Assembly (NCBI GenBank): GCA_003229235.1
Contig: QIIH01000100.1
Span: forward strand, 1 to 8,858
DNA: 8,858 bases
DNA from: Flavobacteriales bacterium
GTDB taxonomy: Bacteria > Bacteroidota > Bacteroidia > Flavobacteriales > Flavobacteriaceae
Direction of reading: 5' to 3'
A model generated the notes under the pieces. That model made no database searches. It worked only from the letters and a program-made list of their open reading frames with translations, and was not told the origin of the DNA. How positions within the stretch are numbered: position 1 is the first letter of the stretch; each line of letters opens with the position of its first letter. Below, one piece after another: positions 1 to 5,672 of this stretch. A program made the translations under genes and the position numbers.

Positions 1-1
1 A

Positions 2-163
2 GAATTAGAAAGTATTACACTTTATGATGTTACAGGAAAAAGAGTTAAATCATTTAATCCAAAGCTTAGTGCGTTTTCTGTGCATGGTATTGTTGGCGGT
101 GTTTATTTTTTAAAAATTGAAACCACAAAAGGGTTTAAAACTGAAAGGTTAATCATTAGATAA
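2..163 (+). CDS. T9SS-exported protein, C-terminal sorting domain (5' end outside window)
   Basis: Only the last 53 codons are present; the frame is open from base 2 to the TAA at 161-163. The peptide reads ...LYDVTGKRVKSF..., then ...GGVYFLKIET..., and ends ...KTERLIIR. This is the standard layout of the type A C-terminal signal (Por_Sor_tail family) of the type IX secretion system: a 'D-x-x-G-K' turn, a 'G-x-Y-x-L/V-x-I' strand, then a basic 'K-x-I/L-I-x' finish at the very C-terminus. In this family the domain directs export across the outer membrane by the Por/Gld/Spr machinery and is then removed, leaving the cargo on the surface or in the medium. The cargo itself lies upstream of the window, so its function cannot be told. 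The gene ends seven bases before a GCCTAAC motif that opens the palindromic block. Confidence 0.85.
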   Translation, partial: ELESITLYDVTGKRVKSFNPKLSAFSVHGIVGGVYFLKIETTKGFKTERLIIR

Positions 164-214
164 ATACGTTGCCTAACAGCGCATACTACCTGAGTGAAAT
201 TTTTTATAAAAAAC

Positions 215-235
215 CAAATGCCTGGTAGACATTTG
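215..235. repeat. Hairpin A (21 bp, partner of hairpin B)
   Basis: CAAATG at 215-220 is the exact reverse complement of CATTTG at 230-235, around a 9-base centre. The centre continues the dyad with C-G and T-A pairs (222/228 and 223/227) past one C-A mismatch (221/229). The 21 bases match hairpin B (348-368) at 15 positions, and two of the differing base pairs changed on both sides, so pairing is kept. Confidence 0.6.
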
Positions 236-265
236 ACGAGAGTATAACCGCCAGAGCTAGATTAA

Positions 266-281
266 TAACCAAATTTGGTTA
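266..281. repeat. 16-bp perfect palindrome
   Basis: TAACCAAATTTGGTTA is self-complementary over all 16 bases with no spacer. The symmetry stops at the next pair (265/282). It has the form of a dimeric protein-binding site or part of a cruciform; no nearby intact promoter indicates which gene it would control. Confidence 0.55.
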
Positions 282-326
282 CCTTTTAAATCTTCTCATA
301 AAAAATAAAATAAAAGTAACGGTCTG

Positions 327-397
327 CCGCTTCGCGGGTGCCAACATCAAACATCTACTAGATGTTTGGTTTTGCGAAGCAAAACGCCATGTTGGCA
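327..397. repeat. Multi-stem structure: small hairpin plus predicted three-way junction
   Basis: A 4-bp hairpin, CCGC-TTC-GCGG (327-337), precedes a 9-bp outer stem made by TGCCAACAT (339-347) and ATGTTGGCA (389-397). Inside the outer stem sit two adjoining hairpins with no spacer: hairpin B, CAAACATCTA-C-TAGATGTTTG (348-368), and hairpin C, GTTTTGC-GAA-GCAAAAC (369-385). Three bases (386-388) are left unpaired at the junction. All stems are perfect, so single-stranded DNA or RNA of either strand could fold into a three-way junction. There is no T-run directly after it on either strand, so a plain terminator is unlikely. The pairing is read directly from the bases; any function is inferred. 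Confidence 0.65.
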
Positions 398-430
398 ATA
401 TATGGGACGTTGTGCGTAAGCGAAAAACAA

Positions 431-647
431 ATGAAATTCAATCAAAATAGAATTAGAACAGAAAGGATTTTCTATAACATCTGAAATTTATGATGAGAAT
501 GAACTTCTTGAAATTATTCAAACTCTTAAAAATATTGAAGGGGATTCTCAGTCAATTATAAAAACTAAAGAACTATTCGCAATAAGGCAATTAATGAATG
601 TTAAACCTGAGCTTTGGAATATTCTACTGAACGAGTTCAGTGGCTAA
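431..647 (+). pseudogene. Phytanoyl-CoA dioxygenase-like N-terminal relic, frameshifted and truncated
   Basis: From 435 to the TAA at 645-647 a 70-codon frame is open, but it has no start codon near its beginning and follows a TGA at 432-434. An ATG at 431 lies in the neighbouring frame; ignoring one base (for example C443) joins them into a peptide starting MKFNKIELEQKGF. The text then reads ...GFSITSEIYDENELLEIIQTL... and ...TKELFAIRQLMNVKPELWNILLNE.... From memory of the family this matches the N-terminus of Bacteroidota PhyH-type Fe(II)/2-oxoglutarate dioxygenases, notably the 'K-x-L-F-A-I-R-x-L/F' stretch. Those proteins are about 230-260 residues; here only about 74 remain, and the iron-binding HxD...H residues are missing. 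It cannot encode a working dioxygenase. The stop lies inside a GGCTAAC motif. A free-standing short peptide is a less likely alternative. Confidence 0.6.
626..641. terminator. Candidate hairpin between convergent genes (weak)
   Basis: ACTGAAC (626-632) and GTTCAGT (635-641) are exact reverse complements around GA; physically this is a 6-bp stem with a 4-base loop. It lies 17 bases past the stop codon of the minus-strand GH3 gene and inside the end of the + strand relic. The minus-strand sequence after the stem (AGAATATTCC) is not a clear T-tract, so intrinsic termination is uncertain. Confidence 0.25.
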
Positions 648-658
648 CAACTAAGTTA

Positions 659-3580
659 CTACTCTTCTGGCAGAATTGAATCGTAAATTACCTGCTGAAT
701 ACGGCTTCGAAGATTACTACTTATTATCATTCGATTATCTGCTGTGGGGAAGGTCCTATTAGATAAGAACACATAAACAATTTCTTGATCTGGGTCTGCC
801 CATGTTAATGTTCCTGTAAACCCCGAATGACCAAAGCTCAACATTGATACACAACCACAGGTTGGCCCAGAATCACCCAATTGAGGTTTGTCGAACCCTA
901 CGCCTCGCCTTATATCGTCTTCACAAAAATAGCAGGTATTAAACATGTCTATAGTTTCGGGTTTTAAATAGCGCTTGCCTCCATAATACCCTTCCCATAA
1001 ATACATTTGCATGATTTTGGCAATGTCGTTGGAGTTGCTAAACAAACCAGCATGCCCACTCACGCCTCCAAGCATGGCTGCACCCTGATCATGTACATAT
1101 CCCTGAACTCTTTGCATCCTAAAATAATCGTCTTCTTCTGTAGGAGGAATTCTAGATAAACTCACAGATCTTAATGGTTTAAACATCGAATAGTTAGCCC
1201 CTAATGGATCATACAAAAAGCGTGTTGCCATAGTATCTAGTGTCGTGCCATAAAACGATTCTAAATAATTTTTAAGAATGTAAAATGATAAATCGCTATA
1301 CTTATATCCTTTTCTGGTACGCAACTCGCTCTCACGAATTTTTTTATAAATAGAGTCCGGAAAATCTCCTCTCATATAAAGTTGGTTTGCAACCTTAAGA
1401 GAAAAACTATCAGACTTCTGCTTGCGATAATAAAGCTCTGATGGCAACTCGGTTTCTTGATCTATAGTATTAATATAAAACGGTATCCATGCTTTTAAAC
1501 GAGCGCTGTGAGACATCATTCGTTTTAGGGTAATACTACTCTTATTAGACTCCTTATAAGCTGGAATCATCTCCCCCAAAGTGGTTTCGAGATTGATTCT
1601 GTCACGATCGGCAAGCTCCATAACCATTGGCAACGTGGCCAATATCTTGGTAAGCGAAGCCACATCATAAATATCTGACTCCTTTACTTTAATTTTTTTG
1701 TCTGGAGTGTGGTACCCGAAAGTTTTATTATAAATAACCTTACCCTTTCGAGCAACAAGAATTTGTGCTCCAGGCATATAACCCGCCCAAACTCCATTTT
1801 GAGCCAATGTATCGATCTTCTTTAATTTTTGAGAATCTACACCTACGCTTTCTGGAGTTCCGTACTGTAGGCGGCTAATCGCTTTAATTTCTAAACCTGT
1901 ATTTGCAGGAAAATTGGCCCCAGCCTGAACCGGGAGTTTTCCATTTGCAGATCGAGCTCCAAAGATCATTTGAGCACTTACTTGTTGTGAAACTTTGCTA
2001 TTCTGATATGAGACAATAATAGACTCAAAATTGCTAGTTGAATCCAGATCTAAAAGTGAATATGGGCTTGCAAAAACATTTAAAATAATTTTATTCGATT
2101 GTGCAATCTCCTTGAGCCAGTCGAGTTCTTTTGCCGAAAATGCAAAAGACTTCCATGGATTTGCATTCGATTTGTGAAAGCCTGCTATCACATAATCGTA
2201 TTTTGCCAATTTACGCATATAACTTTCTAGACTACTGGCCTTTATCCAACTTATATCTCCATATTTTTTTAATTGCTGATAAAAGGCATCTCCTGAGTCG
2301 TCTCCAAAATTTATATAGGCAAATTCCGTATTTACGAGATCGACAATGGGTAAGGTTAACGAATCGTTTTTAACCACAGTTATGGCACTTTCAATAATCT
2401 GTTCGTACAAGGCGTCGTCTTCAGGACTGTTAAGATCTTCGTATAAGTTGTCTAAGACTACAGGCGCATAATCGTTTAGACCGACAAGAAATTTGGCCTT
2501 AAGAATCTTTTTGACAGACAGGGCCAATCGCGCTTCACTAATTACGCTTTCTCGAAAGGCTTTAATAATTCTGGCATGAGCCTTAGGGATATCCTCTGAT
2601 ATTAATAAAACATCGTTTCCTGCTAAAAAAGCCGCTAAGTCAATTTCACCTGGTTCTTCGAAATTAGAAGCACCTTTCATGTTTAATGCATCCGTAAAGA
2701 TTAACCCATTAAATCCAAGGCTTCCCTTTAATATATCTGTTACAATAGCTGGCGAAATAGAAGACGGAAACCCATCTCTTGGTTCTAAGGCAGGGATATT
2801 TAGATGAGCAACCATTACACTGCTTAAACCCTCGTTTATCAACCTAGAATAAGGATACATTTCTATACTGTCAAGACGTTCTCGTGTAAAATCTAAAGTG
2901 GGTAAAGATTTATGTGAATCTGTAGCGGTATCGCCATGTCCAGGAAAGTGTTTGGCATTGGCCAAAACTCCGGCAGATTGCAGCCCTTTCATAAATGCTG
3001 CTGCCTTTTGGGTGACATTGTCTCTATCTTCTCCGAAGGATCGATTTCCAATTATGGGATTCTTTGGGTTAATGTTAATATCAACAACTGGAGCAAAATT
3101 AATATGCATCCCTAATCGTTTAGTATGTTCTCCTATTCGTTTGCCAGCTTGCTCTATCAATTGGTTATTACGAACTGCACCTAAAGTCATATTGTAGGGG
3201 TATGCAAAAGTAGAGTCCAAACGCATTGCCAGGCCCCATTCGGCGTCCATTGCGATTAGCATTGGCAACTTACTCGCATCTTGTAATCGATTGTTAAGTC
3301 TGGCTTGTCTAAAAGGCCCTCCCTTAGAGAAAATTAGGCCACCTAGATGGTAGTTTTTAATTAATTCTTCTATCTTTTTATGAGTTGCTGGTGGTTCTTC
3401 AGAGAAAATAACGCCCATAAACAACTGCCCTACCTTTTCTTGCAAGGTCATGTTGCCATAAATAGAATCTACCCATTGCTGCTGGGCTTCGGGGTCTGTT
3501 TTAGAAAGTAAGGGGTCTAACTGTTGTGCCGTTGTACAAAACGACGTAAACAATAGTGAGGCTAGCAAAATGTTTTTCAT
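659..3580 (-). CDS. Exported GH3 beta-N-acetylglucosaminidase fused to a serine beta-lactamase-like domain
   Basis: The 973-residue product starts with a signal peptide (about 1-19, likely cut after TTA-18 or Q19). Residues 40-365 are a GH3 N-terminal domain of the NagZ type: K210-H-F-P-G-H-G-D-T, then D221-S-H223, the family's Asp/His acid-base dyad, and nucleophile D297 in T-D297-A-L. Residues about 395-565 resemble the GH3 C-terminal layer. Residues about 577-965 are a class C beta-lactamase/DD-peptidase-like domain with S642-L-T-K645 (SxxK), Y761-S-D763 (in the YxN position) and G917-H-S-G920 (in the KTG position). GH3 enzymes of this type remove N-acetylglucosamine from muropeptides; the second domain may be a peptidase or esterase acting on the same material in the periplasm or at the surface. 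It is the last gene of the minus-strand run, 19 bp after the preceding gene. A true antibiotic-resistance role is not suggested. The family call is strong; the exact substrate is inferred. Confidence 0.93.
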   Translation of the reverse strand: MKNILLASLLFTSFCTTAQQLDPLLSKTDPEAQQQWVDSIYGNMTLQEKVGQLFMGVIFSEEPPATHKKIEELIKNYHLGGLIFSKGGPFRQARLNNRLQDASKLPMLIAMDAEWGLAMRLDSTFAYPYNMTLGAVRNNQLIEQAGKRIGEHTKRLGMHINFAPVVDININPKNPIIGNRSFGEDRDNVTQKAAAFMKGLQSAGVLANAKHFPGHGDTATDSHKSLPTLDFTRERLDSIEMYPYSRLINEGLSSVMVAHLNIPALEPRDGFPSSISPAIVTDILKGSLGFNGLIFTDALNMKGASNFEEPGEIDLAAFLAGNDVLLISEDIPKAHARIIKAFRESVISEARLALSVKKILKAKFLVGLNDYAPVVLDNLYEDLNSPEDDALYEQIIESAITVVKNDSLTLPIVDLVNTEFAYINFGDDSGDAFYQQLKKYGDISWIKASSLESYMRKLAKYDYVIAGFHKSNANPWKSFAFSAKELDWLKEIAQSNKIILNVFASPYSLLDLDSTSNFESIIVSYQNSKVSQQVSAQMIFGARSANGKLPVQAGANFPANTGLEIKAISRLQYGTPESVGVDSQKLKKIDTLAQNGVWAGYMPGAQILVARKGKVIYNKTFGYHTPDKKIKVKESDIYDVASLTKILATLPMVMELADRDRINLETTLGEMIPAYKESNKSSITLKRMMSHSARLKAWIPFYINTIDQETELPSELYYRKQKSDSFSLKVANQLYMRGDFPDSIYKKIRESELRTRKGYKYSDLSFYILKNYLESFYGTTLDTMATRFLYDPLGANYSMFKPLRSVSLSRIPPTEEDDYFRMQRVQGYVHDQGAAMLGGVSGHAGLFSNSNDIAKIMQMYLWEGYYGGKRYLKPETIDMFNTCYFCEDDIRRGVGFDKPQLGDSGPTCGCVSMLSFGHSGFTGTLTWADPDQEIVYVFLSNRTFPTADNRMIISSNLRSRIQQVIYDSILPEE

Positions 3581-3599
3581 ACGGGTGTCGCTTCAAAAA

Positions 3600-4085
3600 C
3601 TATGCTAAGAATCTGGCGTGCCAGCTATCTTTTGCAGGAACTTCCCAATAATGGTCAAATTCTTCTTTAGTATTTACTAAGTTATTAAAAACAATGGTTT
3701 CTTTAGATACCGATTTGTTTTTTGCCATTTTCTTAAAATCAGCTAGCGATTTATGCGCAATATGCGGTCCATTATAATAGGTCACATTCATTTTATCTAA
3801 AAGATCTATTCCTATTTCTTTTTCTATAGATTGAATAAAATGTACCGAAGCATCTATACTACACCCAGATGCCGACGCATTGCTCTCATTTAATCCAAAA
3901 ATGATAAATCGGTTGTATTTAACTTCAAAACCCGCTTCAAGATTGGCTCCATGAGCCGTCCAATTAGTTAAAAAGACTTCGATTTTAGGGGTTATTGCCT
4001 CAATTTCTTGGTCGGATAGTTTTCTGTTGGCCTGATAAACCCAAATTCTGGAATGGCTCGGTAAGTCGTTGAATTGTATTAACAT
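3600..4085 (-). CDS. Conserved Bacteroidota protein of unknown function
   Basis: This 161-residue protein has no signal peptide and no membrane segment. Recognisable stretches are SRIWVYQANRKLSDQEI (12-28), N-W-T-A-H-G (41-46), A-S-G-C-S-I-D-A-S-V (72-81) and a C-terminal N-N-L-V-N-T-K-E-E-F...W...W-H-A-R-F. I recall close relatives throughout Flavobacteriia, often labelled 'ABC transporter ATPase'. That label is not supported: there is no Walker A or B motif and no ABC signature. C75 in the conserved ASGCSID motif, and H45, are candidate functional residues. Its ATG follows immediately after the TAG of the CCG-domain gene (no base between), which suggests translational coupling and perhaps a role linked to that Fe-S protein. 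Function unknown. Confidence 0.85.
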   Translation of the reverse strand: MLIQFNDLPSHSRIWVYQANRKLSDQEIEAITPKIEVFLTNWTAHGANLEAGFEVKYNRFIIFGLNESNASASGCSIDASVHFIQSIEKEIGIDLLDKMNVTYYNGPHIAHKSLADFKKMAKNKSVSKETIVFNNLVNTKEEFDHYWEVPAKDSWHARFLA

Positions 4086-4877
4086 CTATAAATCTTGGGC
4101 ATTTGCAATCATTTCGGCTATATCCATTACAGCAACATCACCTTCTTTTTCTGTAGCCTTTACTCCGTCTGTCATCATTGTATTACAAAATGGACAGGCC
4201 GCAGCTATAATTTCTGGCTGCGTAGTAAGCGCTTCTTCTGTGCGTTCTACATTAATATCTTTGTTACCTGGTTCGGGTTCTTTATACATCTGTGCACCAC
4301 CAGCACCACAACACAAGCCACGAGACTTGCAGCGTTTCATTTCTACTAATTCTACCTCTAACTTCTGTAGTAACTCACGAGGTGCTTCATATTCGTTATT
4401 TGCACGCCCCAAATAACAAGGATCGTGAAAAGTAATTCGCTTTCCTTTATATTTTCCGCCAGCAACTTTTAAACGCCCTTCGTTAAGCAAAGATTTTAAA
4501 AACTGCGTATGATGCATTACTTCATAATTACCTCCCAAACCTGGGTATTCATTCTTGATAGTATTAAAACAATGAGGGCAAGCGGTTACTACTTTTTTTA
4601 CTTCGTAAGCATTCATCACCTCAATATTGGTCATGGCCTGCATCTGGAACAAAAACTCATTGCCAGCTCGTTTGGCCGGATCTCCCGTACAACTTTCTTC
4701 GGTGCCTAAAACAGCAAAATCTACTTTGGCTTTATGTAAGAGTTTTACAAAGGCCTTGGTTATTTTCTTAGCCCGATCGTCGAAACTACCTGCGCAACCT
4801 ACCCAAAACAATACTTCTGGCACTTTGCCTTCGTTCATATATTGGGCCATAGTTGGCACCTTAATTTGCTCGCTCAT
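4086..4877 (-). CDS. CCG-domain Fe-S protein, HdrB/GlpC/LutA-like
   Basis: The 263-residue soluble protein holds two cysteine-rich CCG-type domains. Domain 1 uses C28, C63-T-G, and C100-P-H-C103. Domain 2 uses C154, then C183, C189-C190-G, and C228-P-F-C231. In HdrB, GlpC, LutA and DsrK relatives, CX(n)CCGX(n)CXXC domains bind unusual 4Fe-4S clusters and form the catalytic end of oxidoreductases that work on disulfides, lactate or glycerol-3-phosphate. Domain 2 is complete; domain 1 has Thr in place of the second Cys of the CC pair. The protein has no ferredoxin domain of its own. The membrane protein encoded at 5665-6993 carries two CxxCxxCxxxCP clusters, so the pair resembles a split HdrD plus HdrE. 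It starts at ATG 4875-4877, three bases after the HAD-like gene's stop, and abuts the next gene. The substrate cannot be told from sequence. Confidence 0.9.
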   Translation of the reverse strand: MSEQIKVPTMAQYMNEGKVPEVLFWVGCAGSFDDRAKKITKAFVKLLHKAKVDFAVLGTEESCTGDPAKRAGNEFLFQMQAMTNIEVMNAYEVKKVVTACPHCFNTIKNEYPGLGGNYEVMHHTQFLKSLLNEGRLKVAGGKYKGKRITFHDPCYLGRANNEYEAPRELLQKLEVELVEMKRCKSRGLCCGAGGAQMYKEPEPGNKDINVERTEEALTTQPEIIAAACPFCNTMMTDGVKATEKEGDVAVMDIAEMIANAQDL

Positions 4878-4880
4878 TTG

Positions 4881-5312
4881 TTAATCTTTAAAAACTTCTA
4901 TACTGGCATCCTTTTGTACTAAGTTTGTAAACTTGCCTTTATAGCGTGTCGCTTTAACTATATGATTATCTATCCAATGATAATTGCCTCCTCTGGGTTT
5001 GCCCATTAGCAAGCTGTGGTAATTGAAATCATGCTCCTTTAGCCACTTCTCTGTCACTTCACGATGTGCTTCTGTTCTAGATGTAAAAAAACAAATCAGA
5101 TGCCCTTGATCGTACCAGTTGTTAACTATTTTTAATGCATCTGGAAATGGTTTGCAAGTCGCCATACGCTCAGGCTCTTCGTTGGGGACATCCTCTGTAA
5201 CAGTACCGTCTATATCGATTAAATAATTTTTTACACCGGGAGCTAGTTTAGGACTTAAGTTCTCACCATCTTCTCCTTTTACCTCTAAAAACTTTTCTTC
5301 TTTGTTATTCAT
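4881..5312 (-). CDS. Small HAD-superfamily phosphatase-like protein
   Basis: The 143-residue cytoplasmic protein has HAD motif I as L-I-D33-I-D35-G-T37 (nucleophile D33, general acid D35), motif II as F-F-T77-S78-R-T, and a candidate motif III lysine K105 in G-K-P-R-G-G-N-Y. Motif IV seems reduced to D115 in W-I-D-N-H. Its size fits a capless, single-domain HAD enzyme, such as the KdsC or polynucleotide 3'-phosphatase types. Similar Flavobacteriia proteins are sometimes labelled 'phosphoheptose isomerase', but no SIS domain is present here, so I reject that name. The first 28 residues are charged and look disordered. It starts 27 bp after the small exported-protein gene and ends three bases before the CCG gene, so it sits between the two likely redox subunits. 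Substrate unknown. Confidence 0.8.
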   Translation of the reverse strand: MNNKEEKFLEVKGEDGENLSPKLAPGVKNYLIDIDGTVTEDVPNEEPERMATCKPFPDALKIVNNWYDQGHLICFFTSRTEAHREVTEKWLKEHDFNYHSLLMGKPRGGNYHWIDNHIVKATRYKGKFTNLVQKDASIEVFKD

Positions 5313-5339
5313 TAAAATTAAATCTAAATAGTTGATGCG

Positions 5340-5672
5340 CTATTTTTCTGGATCTTTTAGTTTCTTAAAATCCGCTTTTGATACTCTAATAAACAGTGCA
5401 AGCTTTCGTTTGCCTTGCTCTAATCTGTTTTCTGGCTCGTAACGCGTAGTATAAGATAACTCCCAAGCTTGTTTTTTAAGCAATTCTTTTTGTGTTTCGT
5501 TACAATAATCACAGAAAACCTTGTCTATTATAATTTCTTTTGGATGTGATTGTTCATATGTAATAATAGTGTATACTTTAATTTGTAGACTATCTTTTTG
5601 ATACCCCACCTGCGCATTACTGCTATATAGCGGCCCTATTAATAATATTATAATAACTATCCATTTATTCAT
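5340..5672 (-). CDS. Small exported CxxC protein, function unknown
   Basis: The 110-residue product has a clear signal peptide: MNKW, a run of isoleucines and leucines, then S-S-N-A20 with likely cleavage before Q21. The mature part of about 90 residues is highly charged and carries one C54-D-Y-C57 pair and no membrane segment. I do not recognise a named family. Its ATG overlaps the stop of the upstream Fe-S membrane protein gene by eight bases (ATGAATAA, 5665-5672), a strong sign of translational coupling. The CxxC could form a disulfide, bind a metal or act as a redox pair in the periplasm; this is inference from the motif and the redox neighbour only. Confidence 0.75.
   Translation of the reverse strand: MNKWIVIIILLIGPLYSSNAQVGYQKDSLQIKVYTIITYEQSHPKEIIIDKVFCDYCNETQKELLKKQAWELSYTTRYEPENRLEQGKRKLALFIRVSKADFKKLKDPEK

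Larger units (their letters stand above)
164..430. repeat. Palindrome-dense intergenic block
   Basis: I find no credible gene in this 267-base stretch, but it holds an unusual run of perfect or near-perfect palindromes: TTTTTTATAAAAAA (200-213), a 6-bp-stem hairpin (215-235), TAACCAAATTTGGTTA (266-281), CCGC-TTC-GCGG (327-337), and a nested structure at 339-397. Weak imperfect inverted ends can be aligned: ACAGCGCATA at 176-185 against the complement of TATGGGACGTTGT at 401-413, with a 3-base gap. The block begins just after one gene's stop codon and ends just before the start of a broken gene. It could be a miniature mobile element, a REP-like repeat, or an integron-attC-like recombination site. 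It is longer than most attC sites, and its right end, GTTGTGC, does not fit the attC core consensus GTTRRRY. No direct repeat flanks it. Confidence 0.55.

Noticed and set aside
339..397. Rho-independent terminator for the T9SS gene
   Set aside because: The structure begins about 175 bases after the stop codon and has no T-run after the outer stem.
171..416. Canonical integron attC site
   Set aside because: Only the left core GCCTAAC fits; the right core GTTGTGC breaks the GTTRRRY rule, the element is about 245 bp long, and no integron integrase is in the window. Kept only as an attC-like idea.
164..430. CRISPR array
   Set aside because: The palindromic units differ in sequence and spacing and no direct repeats with regular spacers are seen.
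2898..3197. 99-codon open frame on the + strand
   Set aside because: It lies entirely antisense within the GH3 catalytic domain, whose motifs are intact, and its peptide has no recognisable family features.
659..3580. Beta-lactamase antibiotic-resistance gene
   Set aside because: The serine-enzyme domain is fused to a NagZ-like glycosidase and lies among cell-wall genes; motif 2 and motif 3 differ from classical resistance enzymes.
3600..4085. Name 'ABC transporter ATPase' for the 161-residue protein
   Set aside because: No Walker A, Walker B or LSGGQ-type motif is visible and the protein is too short for an ABC ATPase domain.
4069..4416. 115-codon open frame on the + strand
   Set aside because: It is antisense to the CCG protein's cysteine motifs and has low-complexity Ser/Ile-rich composition; no support as a gene.
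4881..5312. Name 'phosphoheptose isomerase' for the HAD-like protein
   Set aside because: A DxDGT motif and the HAD layout are present and no sugar-isomerase (SIS) domain is visible.
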